A stretch of DNA of 12,334 nt from an uncultured Ruminococcus sp. (lineage in GTDB: Bacteria; Bacillota; Clostridia; Oscillospirales; Ruminococcaceae): the NCBI GenBank assembly GCA_946183385.1, contig CAMHBN010000032.1, positions 1 to 12,334 of the forward strand. The letters are read 5' to 3'. The translations under genes were made by a program, and so were the position numbers. Each line of letters begins with the position of its first letter. The stretch's first letter is position 1. The notes under the pieces are model-generated. The model made no database searches, was not told the DNA's origin, and saw only the letters and a list, made by a program, of their open reading frames with translations. Below are positions 1 to 5,650 of this stretch, in pieces.

Positions 1-340
1 ATCCGCCGTAATCCTGCCAGTGCTTGGAGTTGTTGAGTCCGTAGAACAGACCGCGTCTGGCAAGGAAGTTGCCCTTTGAGTTGTTGGGTCCGCACTTCCA
101 TGTCGTGCTGAATCCGCCGCCGCTCTCATAGAGAGTCATCGTGGACGAATTCGGAGTGTCAGCCTGCCATATCTCGTGGTGGTAGTCACCGTAAGTACCT
201 GTCTCCTGCGTATGGCTGGGGCTCGTTGTGAGTACCTTGTCAGCGTGAGCATTCATCGAAATTCCCAGATTTACCGATGAAAGGCAGATAATTCCCGCTA
301 CCATCCCGCTTACAAGCTTTTTGATACCATTAGATCCCAT
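1..340 (-). CDS. Secreted GH11 endo-1,4-beta-xylanase, N-terminal part (cut by window edge)
   Basis: Reading leftwards from ATG at 340 there is an uninterrupted frame of 113 codons running off the window. Residues 1-33 form a signal peptide: basic IKK at 6-8, a hydrophobic core, and a likely signal peptidase I site AHA|D at 33/34. From about residue 50 the sequence fits the start of a glycoside hydrolase family 11 jelly roll (GDYHHEIW at 51-58, then a TMTLYESGGGFSTTW strand pair and NFLARRGLFYG). GH11 enzymes cut xylan backbones outside the cell. The two catalytic glutamates lie beyond the window, so activity cannot be judged, nor can accessory modules such as a dockerin or CBM. A GCGAGG ribosome binding site lies about 10 nt before the ATG. 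Family assignment is from recognised motifs. Confidence 0.85.
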   Translation of the reverse strand, partial: MGSNGIKKLVSGMVAGIICLSSVNLGISMNAHADKVLTTSPSHTQETGTYGDYHHEIWQADTPNSSTMTLYESGGGFSTTWKCGPNNSKGNFLARRGLFYGLNNSKHWQDYGG

Positions 341-440
341 GCGTATCAATCCTCGCTTTCATAGAATAGATGTAAGATGAATAGATATCCGGTCAAGTTT
401 CTTTTTTGTATTATCCGCCCAATTCCCTTATGATATTACC

Positions 441-469
441 ATTATATTACAGAAGTGTGAATATCACAA
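441..469 (-). promoter_or_regulatory. Promoter of the GH11 gene, with an overlapping palindrome
   Basis: On the minus strand TTGTGA (469-464), a 17-nt spacer and TATAAT (446-441) form a good sigma-A promoter. The predicted start is near 434, giving a 5' UTR of about 94 nt. TGTGATATTCACA (468-456) is an inverted repeat with 5-bp arms and a 3-nt centre. It covers the -35 box and the start of the spacer, so it could be an operator. Confidence 0.65.
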
Positions 470-530
470 GTCATAAATTGCGCATTTGATATGTAATGCT
501 CCAATTTTTGCTGTGAATTTTTGTATCAAT

Positions 531-544
531 TGACTAATCGGTCA
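531..544. promoter_or_regulatory. Candidate operator palindrome TGACTAATCGGTCA
   Basis: TGAC and GTCA arms flank a 6-nt centre in the 341-658 divergent intergenic region, about 50 bp upstream of the HIT-gene -35 box and 60 bp upstream of the xylanase -35 box. The form resembles sites bound by TetR-type dimers, but no regulator gene is in the window. The rest of this intergenic region is AT-rich and I see nothing else in it beyond the two promoters. Confidence 0.3.
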
Positions 545-595
545 TTTTTAGAGGTCAGTTCTGCTACGGAAAAGGTTTAAAATCTTTGGATATTA

Positions 596-624
596 TTGAC
601 TTTGGGACACTTTTCATATATAAT
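596..624 (+). promoter_or_regulatory. Promoter of the HIT gene operon
   Basis: TTGACT at 596-601, a 17-nt spacer and TATAAT at 619-624 form a near-consensus sigma-A promoter. Transcription should start near 631, leaving a leader of about 28 nt before the ATG at 659. The promoter also shows that a TTG start at 596 cannot be used. Confidence 0.85.
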
Positions 625-658
625 GATTTTTGGTCTATCAGGGATTTCGGAGGATAGT

Positions 659-1069
659 ATGGAGGACTGTATTTTCTGCGGACTTATCAGCGGTTCTTTA
701 CCGTGCATGAAGGTCTTCGAGGACGAATACACGCTCGCTTTTATGGATACCGCGGGCGATGTTGACGGACATATTCTCGTCGTACCGAAGAAGCACACCG
801 AGAGCATACTCGACTGCGATGAAGAGACGCTTTCGCGCCTTATGCGTACTGTCAGACGGGTGTCGCTACACCTTGTGGAGGACTGCGGATACAGAGGGGT
901 GAATCTCCTGAATGCAAGCGGGGAGAGCGCAGGGCAGTCCGTACCTCACTTCCATATCCACCTGATACCGAGAAGGAGTAATGATGGTATCGACGCATGG
1001 CCGCGGCTGCGCGGAGCGGTGCGCGATATGAGGGATCTGTTCAGGGAGATCTCCATGGAAGGGGAATAA
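659..1069 (+). CDS. HIT family protein (histidine triad nucleotide-binding hydrolase)
   Basis: This 136-residue protein has the histidine triad PHFHIHLIPR, with H97, H99 and H101; the central His is the nucleophile in this family. HIT (Hint-type) proteins hydrolyse AMP-linked substrates such as adenosine phosphoramidates or dinucleoside polyphosphates in the cytoplasm. An N-terminal CxxC (C4, C7) together with H46 and H97 matches the zinc site seen in many bacterial HIT proteins. VNLLNASGESAGQSVPHFHIH is the typical C-terminal core and the length is normal. The ATG at 659 is chosen because GGAGG lies 6 nt upstream and the promoter sits just before it; the longer frame back to 596 would start inside the -35 box. 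The stop is followed after 1 nt by the next gene, so the two are co-transcribed. The exact substrate cannot be read from sequence. Confidence 0.93.
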   Translation: MEDCIFCGLISGSLPCMKVFEDEYTLAFMDTAGDVDGHILVVPKKHTESILDCDEETLSRLMRTVRRVSLHLVEDCGYRGVNLLNASGESAGQSVPHFHIHLIPRRSNDGIDAWPRLRGAVRDMRDLFREISMEGE

Positions 1070-1070
1070 T

Positions 1071-1475
1071 ATGTCAGGAGAATGCAAGCTCACTTTTGAG
1101 CAGTATGACCCCAGCGAGGACAAGCAGAGCTGCGTCGTGAGAACGATGACGAAGCTTGTCGGCAGGGATTATTCAACGGTCAAGCAGGAGCTGAAGAAGC
1201 TTGCCGAGAGGTCAGGCTTCGAGACCTACAACGACCAGAGCGTGTTCGAGGAGTATATGTCGCAGAACGGTATATACAAGGAGCGCGACTACAACAACAA
1301 TACCCAGCTGAAGGATCTCGATCTTTCAGACGGAGCGTATTGCGTGTTTGTTACGAACAGGGTGAGCTATTTTCACCTTGTGCCAGTCATCGACAACGTG
1401 ATATACGACAGGCGCAACGAGAGCCTCGGGATGTACGTTGTGGCGACGTATAAGAAATCCGATAAGGGCGCATAA
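1071..1475 (+). CDS. Small protein with a papain-like cysteine peptidase pattern (phage-type)
   Basis: This 134-residue cytoplasmic protein has no signal peptide or membrane segment and starts 1 nt after the HIT stop, with GGAAGGGG as ribosome binding site. I do not recognise a named family with certainty. The layout is an N-terminal SCVVRTMTKLVG with C21 at the start of a helix, a helical middle (residues 34-65), then FHLVPVIDNVIYD with H102, D108/N109 and D113, and a terminal strand MYVVATYKK. This Cys...His...Asp order resembles short phage and prophage proteins of the papain/C39-like fold (a DCV-R-A helix early, H-V--DG-IYD late). If folded that way, C21, H102 and D113 could form a catalytic triad. 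Peptidase, transglutaminase-like or inactive fold are all possible. Its lasting partnership with a HIT protein is unexplained. The fold assignment is an inference. Confidence 0.75.
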   Translation: MSGECKLTFEQYDPSEDKQSCVVRTMTKLVGRDYSTVKQELKKLAERSGFETYNDQSVFEEYMSQNGIYKERDYNNNTQLKDLDLSDGAYCVFVTNRVSYFHLVPVIDNVIYDRRNESLGMYVVATYKKSDKGA

Positions 1476-1481
1476 GAACAC

Positions 1482-1514
1482 AAAAGCCGCAGACTTGGTA
1501 GTCTGCGGCTTTTT
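1482..1514 (+). terminator. Intrinsic terminator of the HIT operon (possibly bidirectional)
   Basis: A perfect 14-bp stem (1482-1495 with 1500-1513) and a TGGT loop lie 6 nt after the stop at 1475. The GC-rich core GCCGCAGACT is bounded by AAAA on the left and a T run on the right, so it can stop transcription from either side, including read-through from the tRNA. Confidence 0.93.
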
Positions 1515-1609
1515 CATATTGAATCGGTAACATCGGTGAAAGCAAACTTCCGCTGTATAAGAAGTAAGCGAGCTTGCGAGTGACGACGCGAACCGCCCGC
1601 GCCCGCATG

Positions 1610-1642
1610 AAAATAAAAAAGTCACATTATGAATAATGTAAC
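1610..1642 (-). terminator. Second (backup) tRNA-Leu terminator, in repeat copy 1
   Basis: GTCACATTAT (1621-1630) faces ATAATGTAAC (1633-1642) across a 2-nt centre. One C-A mismatch interrupts the stem, and the minus strand continues into a T-rich tract at 1620-1610. It is the duplicate of the hairpin at 1732-1753. Confidence 0.7.
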
Positions 1643-1720
1643 ACTCGCGAAAGAAAACTTCCGCTTTATAAAAAGTAAGCGAGTTTACGAGCGTCCGCGC
1701 GAATCGCGCATGCCCGCATG

Positions 1721-1753
1721 AAAATAAAAAAGTCACATTATGAATAATGTGAC
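1721..1753 (-). terminator. Terminator downstream of tRNA-Leu, in repeat copy 2
   Basis: GTCACATTAT (1732-1741) and ATAATGTGAC (1744-1753) form a perfect 10-bp inverted repeat around GA. It is followed on the minus strand by TTTTTTATTTT. It lies about 80 nt after the tRNA 3' end and is the first terminator its transcript meets. Confidence 0.85.
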
Positions 1754-1820
1754 ACTCGCGAAAGAATACTTCCGCTCTATAAAAAGTAAGCGAGTTTACG
1801 AGCGTCCGCGCGAACTGGCG

Positions 1821-1835
1821 GCACGGACACCGTGC
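1821..1835 (-). other. Small hairpin abutting the tRNA-Leu CCA end
   Basis: GCACGG-TGT-CCGTGC on the minus strand is a perfect 6-bp hairpin that begins at the first base after the encoded CCA. It has no T run, so it is not a terminator; it may shape 3' processing of the precursor. Confidence 0.5.
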
Positions 1836-1919
1836 TGGTGCCGAAGACGGGACTTGAACCCGTACACATTGCTGCGGCAGATTTTGAGTCTGCTGTGTCT
1901 GCCATTCCACCACTTCGGC
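1836..1919 (-). tRNA. tRNA-Leu (anticodon CAA)
   Basis: The 84-nt minus-strand gene folds as a class II tRNA. The acceptor GCCGAAG pairs with CTTCGGC, followed by discriminator A and an encoded CCA. The anticodon stem GCAGA/TCTGC holds the loop CTCAAAA with anticodon CAA, which reads UUG leucine codons. A long variable arm is present, as expected for Leu, and the T arm ACGGG-TTCAAGT-CCCGT is standard. It has its own promoter 16 nt upstream and terminators in the repeats downstream. Confidence 0.96.
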
Positions 1920-1935
1920 ATGAAGTACGGTATAA

Positions 1936-1964
1936 ATTATACCATACATCGTAAAATATGTCAA
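1936..1964 (-). promoter_or_regulatory. tRNA-Leu promoter, overlapping the amidohydrolase stop codon
   Basis: TTGACA (1964-1959), a 17-nt spacer and TATAAT (1941-1936) match the sigma-A consensus exactly. The TGA stop of the upstream gene (1963-1961) is inside the -35 hexamer. Confidence 0.93.
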
Positions 1965-2779
1965 GTATTAAGCCCGTAGAAGCGCTTGAAGTTCTCGGAG
2001 AGGATGAGCCTGTTCTCCTCCTCGGAGAAGCCGCAGAGCAGGAAGCGTTCGAGCTCGTCGCGGTGATCCCACATCGGGAAATCTACGCCGAACAGAGCGT
2101 TCTCGACGCCGTACATACGTATTATCTCAGCGGCGCGCTGAGGCGACATAAAGGGCATGGAGCTGCTGATATCAATGCAGAGGTTCTCGTACTTGCGCGG
2201 CAGGAGCTCTATAGCCCTGTCCCAGCTCTGGTAGCCGCCCATATGAGCCGCCTGCACCTTGAGCTTGGGGAAGTTTTTGCAGATATTGGCGATACGCGCG
2301 GGCGAGGAGTAGTCGTACCTGTTGTCGCCGCAGTGTATCATCAGCGGGAGCTCGCCCTCCATGAGCTCATAGATCTTGAAAGCCTCGGGGGAATCGGCAT
2401 TGAAGCGCTGAAAATCGGGGTGGAGCTTCACTCCGTGGAGTCCGAGAGCCTTTATCTGTGCGATGTCGCCCTCGAGGTCGTCAGAGTCGGCATGGGTCGT
2501 GCCCAAGCCATAATATTCGGGGTGGATAGTGCACTCGGTGGAGATAAAGCTGTTGATATTGCGTATCTGATGGGGGGAAGTAGCGGTCGAGCAGACAAGG
2601 TACTTGGAAACGCCTATTTTGCAGCCGCTCTCGATGAGCTTGCTGCTTACGCCGCAGCCTGTCATGGGGATACCGTAGAAATGGCCTATATTAATGGTAG
2701 CGTTTTCGGCTATTTTTTCGGGAAATATATGCGCATGAGCGTCGATTATCTCATATTTTTCGTAAACTTCGGGATTCAT
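1961..2779 (-). CDS. Amidohydrolase-family TIM-barrel metal hydrolase (Amidohydro_2 type)
   Basis: This 272-residue cytoplasmic protein has the metal-binding landmarks of the amidohydrolase superfamily in order: DAHAHIF (H15, H17) at the end of strand 1, GVKLHPDF at 117-123, MIHCGD with H149, AAHMGG with H179, and GVDFP with D233. This spacing and the length fit the Amidohydro_2 group that includes aminocarboxymuconate-semialdehyde decarboxylase-like and many uncharacterised hydrolases. The substrate cannot be deduced and no neighbouring pathway gene points to one. The start at 2779 is chosen because AAGGAG lies 7 nt upstream; a GTG nine codons earlier has no such site. It has its own promoter (2840-2812) and no co-directional partner except the tRNA, which has a separate promoter. 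Confidence 0.9.
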   Translation of the reverse strand: MNPEVYEKYEIIDAHAHIFPEKIAENATINIGHFYGIPMTGCGVSSKLIESGCKIGVSKYLVCSTATSPHQIRNINSFISTECTIHPEYYGLGTTHADSDDLEGDIAQIKALGLHGVKLHPDFQRFNADSPEAFKIYELMEGELPLMIHCGDNRYDYSSPARIANICKNFPKLKVQAAHMGGYQSWDRAIELLPRKYENLCIDISSSMPFMSPQRAAEIIRMYGVENALFGVDFPMWDHRDELERFLLCGFSEEENRLILSENFKRFYGLNT

Positions 2780-2811
2780 AGAAATGCTCCTTGATAATTT
2801 TTCCACACAAT

Positions 2812-2840
2812 ATTATATATCAAAAAAGTCCCGTTGTCAA
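2812..2840 (-). promoter_or_regulatory. Promoter of the amidohydrolase gene
   Basis: TTGACA (2840-2835), a 17-nt spacer and TATAAT (2817-2812) on the minus strand are a perfect sigma-A consensus. The start should fall near 2805, with a leader of about 26 nt. Confidence 0.92.
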
Positions 2841-2888
2841 ATATGATATATTTATAATGAGCTATCAGAGCTCAGAGATTAGAGCTCA

Positions 2889-2969
2889 GTAGGGACGACC
2901 ATTGGTCGTCCGCATATTCCGTTCCGAACGTTGTTTTCATAATTTCGGACGCGCAATGCGCGTCCCTAC
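2889..2969. repeat. 81-bp MITE-like element with 9-bp terminal inverted repeats and palindromic ends
   Basis: GTAGGGACG (2889-2897) and CGTCCCTAC (2961-2969) are exact inverted repeats. Each end also contains a 19-nt palindrome: GGACGACCATTGGTCGTCC at 2893-2911 and GGACGCGCAATGCGCGTCC at 2947-2965, both with 9-bp arms around one base. I see no clear target-site duplication and no protein gene inside. It sits in the gene-free region 2841-3149, between the end of the polyamine operon and the amidohydrolase promoter. Confidence 0.7.
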
Positions 2970-2984
2970 ACGGGTAAATACAAA

Positions 2985-3003
2985 GGGCGCACACTGTGCG
3001 CCC
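2985..3003. repeat. Third palindrome of the same design
   Basis: GGGCGCACACTGTGCGCCC has 9-bp arms around a single C. It shares the pattern GGRCG-CA-N-TG-CGYCC with the two palindromes in the neighbouring element, but lies 15 bp outside its right end. Confidence 0.75.
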
Positions 3004-3096
3004 CAACAAAGCTGTCCTGTTGAACAAAAAGCTGCAAAGCAAAAACGGTTGCTATTTGTGCAAGACTACAAAGTTGAAAATTATTTTTCCGATAAT

Positions 3097-3112
3097 CAAC
3101 GGTTTTCCGTTG
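3097..3112 (-). terminator. Possible weak terminator of the polyamine operon
   Basis: CAACGG-AAAA-CCGTTG is a perfect 6-bp hairpin about 40 nt after the last stop codon. The sequence beyond it is AU-rich but lacks an immediate U run, and an alternative hairpin at 3107-3121 competes with it. No better terminator is visible here. Confidence 0.3.
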
Positions 3113-3149
3113 CAAAAACGGTAATTTCAGCCCCCTTATAGAGAGACAC

Positions 3150-3674
3150 TTACGGCTGCACCTTCCCTTTGCGGTATCTTCCGAAGAAAATACCGTCGTC
3201 CACATACTTTGAGGTTTCCGATACCCACATCGGGAACTGTCCCGTTGCGAGCGCGGTCTGCCCGTTGAGCATACCCGTGTGGAACGAGATGTGGCGGAAC
3301 TGCCTCAGCACGAGCTCCATCCGCGTAAAGCGGCAGTTTTCGGGCTTCTCGTACAGCATATCGTCGGTGAGAGTGTCGAGGTAGTCGAGCGTTTTCTTTT
3401 CGACGGCGTTGAGGTAATCGAGGAGCTGCTCGTCCGTGAGCACCACATCGCACGGGATATCGGGATTGTCCAGACCTTCAACGTGGAAAGCGGGCTCCTC
3501 GTAGACATTGGGGTTGATGAACCACTTGTCAGCGGAGTGGATCGCGTGGTAAGCCCACCTCCAGCACGGAGCGCCGCAGCATATCGCGTCTCTGTCGTAG
3601 GTACGCAGAGATGTCCTGATATTGAGAAAATTCGGGACTACAACGTCCTTGATTATCATACAGAGCTCGTTCAT
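3150..3674 (-). CDS. DinB-like four-helix protein (DinB/YfiT superfamily)
   Basis: This 174-residue protein is the last gene of the polyamine operon. The His pattern fits the DinB fold: AYHAIHSADKWF with H43/H46 in helix 2, and LRQFRHISFHTGMLNG with H128 and H132 in helix 4. Three such His residues bind a metal in this superfamily, whose members include thiol transferases (bacillithiol, mycothiol) and many proteins of unknown role. The start is ATG at 3674, with GAGAGGTGA about 7 nt upstream; a GTG three codons earlier would overlap that site. The preceding GNAT stop is 12 nt away. The substrate is unknown, and a link to polyamines is suggested only by position. Confidence 0.8.
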   Translation of the reverse strand: MNELCMIIKDVVVPNFLNIRTSLRTYDRDAICCGAPCWRWAYHAIHSADKWFINPNVYEEPAFHVEGLDNPDIPCDVVLTDEQLLDYLNAVEKKTLDYLDTLTDDMLYEKPENCRFTRMELVLRQFRHISFHTGMLNGQTALATGQFPMWVSETSKYVDDGIFFGRYRKGKVQP

Positions 3675-3686
3675 ATCAGTCACCTC

Positions 3687-4175
3687 TCACAGCGTATGGT
3701 AGTACGGGCAGATATTCGCGTAGGAGCCGTCCTTCATGCGGAAGCCGTGCGGAATGGTACCGAGCTGCACGAAGCCGAGCTTCTCGTATAGGTGCCGTGC
3801 GTAGACGTTCGACTCCACCACGGCGTTGAACTGCAATATGCGGAAGCCCTGTTTCTTAGCCTGTTTGAGGCTGTCAAGAACAAGCCGCTCGCCGATGTGG
3901 TGACCGCGGCTGTCCTTGCTGACGGCATAGCTCGCATTGCAGATATGACCGCACCGCCCGACATTGTTCGGGTGGAGGATATAGAGTCCGATGACGTCGC
4001 CGTAGTTATTCTTTGCGACGGCGCAGTAGGTCTGCGCACCGAAGAAGTTCTTGCCCGAGTGCGGAGTCAGAATCTGCTCCTGCGGGAAAGCGATGCCCTC
4101 CTCGACGATGTCGTTCCATATCCTTATCATTTTAGGTACGTCTTCGTTGTTGTATTGTGTTATAGAAATACTCAT
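3687..4175 (-). CDS. GNAT-family N-acetyltransferase (second in operon)
   Basis: This 162-residue GCN5-related acetyltransferase has the acetyl-CoA pyrophosphate loop SRGHHIGERLV (R90, G91, I94, G95), preceded by the strand ASYAVSKD, and ends with the motif B element ARHLYEKLGF at 126-135. It should transfer an acetyl group from acetyl-CoA to an amine. Its place in the operon, 12 nt after nspC, makes a polyamine or related amine a reasonable substrate, but it lacks anything I can identify as SpeG-specific. An amino-acid N-acetyltransferase is also possible. ATG at 4175 is preceded by GAGGTGA. Confidence 0.87.
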   Translation of the reverse strand: MSISITQYNNEDVPKMIRIWNDIVEEGIAFPQEQILTPHSGKNFFGAQTYCAVAKNNYGDVIGLYILHPNNVGRCGHICNASYAVSKDSRGHHIGERLVLDSLKQAKKQGFRILQFNAVVESNVYARHLYEKLGFVQLGTIPHGFRMKDGSYANICPYYHTL

Positions 4176-4187
4176 GATGTCACCTCG

Positions 4188-5327
4188 TCAGAGCCTGCCG
4201 CGGAAGTCCTCATAGCCGAATTCACGCAGAGTCTCCGTTTTTCCGCCGCTTTTGAGAAGCAGTATCGATGGCAGCGGCATACCGTTGAACGTGTTGTTCT
4301 TGACCATTGAATATATAGCCATATCCTCGAAAACGAGCCTGTCGCCGATGCGGAGCGGCTTGTCGAAGGAGTACACGCCGATGGAGTCGCCCGCGAGACA
4401 GGTCTGCGACCCAAGCCTGTACGAGTACGGCTTCTCGCCCTGCCGACCGCTGTTTCTGAGCGGCGGACGGTATGGCATCTCGAGCACATCGGGAGTATGG
4501 CAAGCCGCGGACATATCAAGTATAGCAATGGGCATATCGTTCTCGGTGAGGTCGAGCACCTCCGTCACGAGGTAGCCAGCGTTCAGCGCTATCGCTTCTC
4601 CGGGTTCGAGGAAGACCTCGAGTCCGAACCTGTCCTGTAAGAGCCGTATACAGCGCTCAAGGCGCGGTATATCGTAGTCGGGACGGGTTATATGGTGACC
4701 TCCGCCGAGGTTTATCCACTCCATTTTTTCAAGCACGTCCCCGAACCTCTCGATCACCGCATTCAGCGTGCTTTCGAGGTCGTCGGAGTTCTGCTCGCAG
4801 AGGGTGTGGAAGTGCAGACCCGTCACACCCGCGAGGTCGTCAGTGCGGAAGTTTTTCCGCGTGATACCGAGCCTTGAAGCGGGGGAGCAGGGGTCGTATA
4901 TCTCGTGACCCTCCTGCGTGGAGAATTCGGGATTAATGCGAAGACCTATCTTCTTGCCCGCAGCAAGAACGCGGTCGCGGTAGCGGTCGAGCTGCGAGAA
5001 CGAGTTGAAGATGATGTGACCGCAGTATGATACTATCTCGTCGAACTCATTATCGCGGTATGCGGCAGAGAAAACGTGGTTCTCCCTGTCCATTTCCTCG
5101 AAGCCGAGACGCGCCTCGAAAAGTCCGCTGCAAGCCGTACCGTCGAGGTACTCCGCAATGAGCGGGTAGACGTGGTAGCAGGAGAAAGCTTTCTGCGCGA
5201 GGAGTATCTTCGCGCCCGTTCTCTCGCGGACTCCGCGCAGTATCTCAAGATTACGGACAAGCGCCGACTCGTCCACTATATAGCAGGGAGTCGGCACCTT
5301 GCCGATGATATTGCTGAGCTCCGTCAT
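4188..5327 (-). CDS. nspC: Carboxynorspermidine/carboxyspermidine decarboxylase
   Basis: This 379-residue PLP enzyme has the alanine-racemase-type barrel plus C-terminal beta domain. It removes the carboxyl group from carboxyspermidine (or carboxynorspermidine) to give spermidine (or norspermidine). Visible landmarks are LLAQKAF with the PLP lysine K46, LHFHTLCE at 171-178, the phosphate-binding NLGGGHHI at 206-213, EPGEA at 241-245, and GSQTCLAGDSIG with C310 and D314 supplied across the dimer. The length matches NspC. The ATG at 5327 overlaps the TGA of the UPF0145 gene by 4 nt (ATGA), and no strong ribosome binding site precedes it, so translation is probably coupled. An in-frame extension to 5396 is rejected because it lies in the UPF0145 gene. 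Its partner dehydrogenase is two genes upstream. Confidence 0.93.
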   Translation of the reverse strand: MTELSNIIGKVPTPCYIVDESALVRNLEILRGVRERTGAKILLAQKAFSCYHVYPLIAEYLDGTACSGLFEARLGFEEMDRENHVFSAAYRDNEFDEIVSYCGHIIFNSFSQLDRYRDRVLAAGKKIGLRINPEFSTQEGHEIYDPCSPASRLGITRKNFRTDDLAGVTGLHFHTLCEQNSDDLESTLNAVIERFGDVLEKMEWINLGGGHHITRPDYDIPRLERCIRLLQDRFGLEVFLEPGEAIALNAGYLVTEVLDLTENDMPIAILDMSAACHTPDVLEMPYRPPLRNSGRQGEKPYSYRLGSQTCLAGDSIGVYSFDKPLRIGDRLVFEDMAIYSMVKNNTFNGMPLPSILLLKSGGKTETLREFGYEDFRGRL

Positions 5328-5635
5328 ACGAACTTTACGGCTGTGCCGTAAGCGTAGACGTTTACGATGCTGTTTGAAGCCTCGGAGATGACGCACCTGT
5401 AGCCTACAATAGCGTCCGCATTCTCCTTGATAGCCTGCTGTATGAGCTTACCCTTTGCGACCTGACACGCATTCATGATATTCTCCGTGTAGGAGTCGAG
5501 CTCGCCGCCCTGTCCGAAGGCATTCAGCGCGCCGAGACCCTTCGAGAAATTGATGAGCTGGGAAACAGCTCCGTCAACGAGCCCTATCTCCTCGATATTC
5601 CTGCCGTTTATCGTATCTGTGGAAACTATAAGCAT
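5324..5635 (-). CDS. UPF0145 (YbjQ-like) protein
   Basis: This 103-residue soluble protein has the features of the UPF0145/YbjQ family: an N-terminal MLIVSTDTINGRNI strand-turn, central helices, and a C-terminal KENADAIVGYRCVISEA then VNVYAYGTAVKF. Family members form small ring-like oligomers, are sometimes called heavy-metal binding, and have no settled function. A strong AAAGGAG lies 7 nt before the ATG at 5635. It begins 15 nt after the dehydrogenase stop and overlaps nspC by 4 nt, so it is inserted between the two enzymes of one route. This placement hints at a role in that pathway or at a stoichiometric spacer gene. Confidence 0.9.
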   Translation of the reverse strand: MLIVSTDTINGRNIEEIGLVDGAVSQLINFSKGLGALNAFGQGGELDSYTENIMNACQVAKGKLIQQAIKENADAIVGYRCVISEASNSIVNVYAYGTAVKFV

Positions 5636-5650
5636 AGTGATTCTCCTTTA

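Larger units (their letters stand above)
1538..1817. repeat. 111-bp tandem repeat, about 2.5 copies, containing terminator hairpins
   Basis: Copies start at 1538, 1649 and 1760 (partial), each with GAAAG followed by ACTTCCGCT a few bases on. The period is exactly 111 bp. Copies 2 and 3 differ at only a few positions over the shared 58 bp. Copies 1 and 2 are most different in the middle (about 1576-1600), while the part from CCCGCATG through the A-rich tract and the following palindrome is almost identical. Weak similarity extends left of copy 1 to about 1525. The unit is downstream of tRNA-Leu on its coding strand, and each full unit holds a terminator facing away from the tRNA. With the terminator at 1482-1514 this accounts for the gene-free stretch 1476-1835. 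The array looks like duplication of a tRNA trailer-terminator segment; a dispersed intergenic repeat family is the alternative. Confidence 0.88.

Noticed and set aside
596..658. Upstream extension of the HIT protein to a TTG at 596
   Set aside because: The TTG is the first half of the -35 hexamer, and an ideal ribosome binding site serves the ATG at 659.
1538..1817. CRISPR array
   Set aside because: The whole 111-bp unit is repeated with no variable spacers, and no cas genes are near.
1326..1964. Minus-strand frame of 212 codons with internally repeated peptide
   Set aside because: It reads through the tRNA-Leu gene, the 111-bp repeats and the end of the opposite-strand gene. The repeated peptide arises because 111 is a multiple of three. 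No ribosome binding site or coding signal.
1958..2794. Plus-strand frame of 278 codons
   Set aside because: It mirrors the amidohydrolase, whose metal-binding motifs, ribosome binding site and promoter support the minus strand.
2902..3141. Plus-strand frame of 79 codons in the palindrome region
   Set aside because: It runs across the inverted repeats, starts inside one, and has no ribosome binding site.
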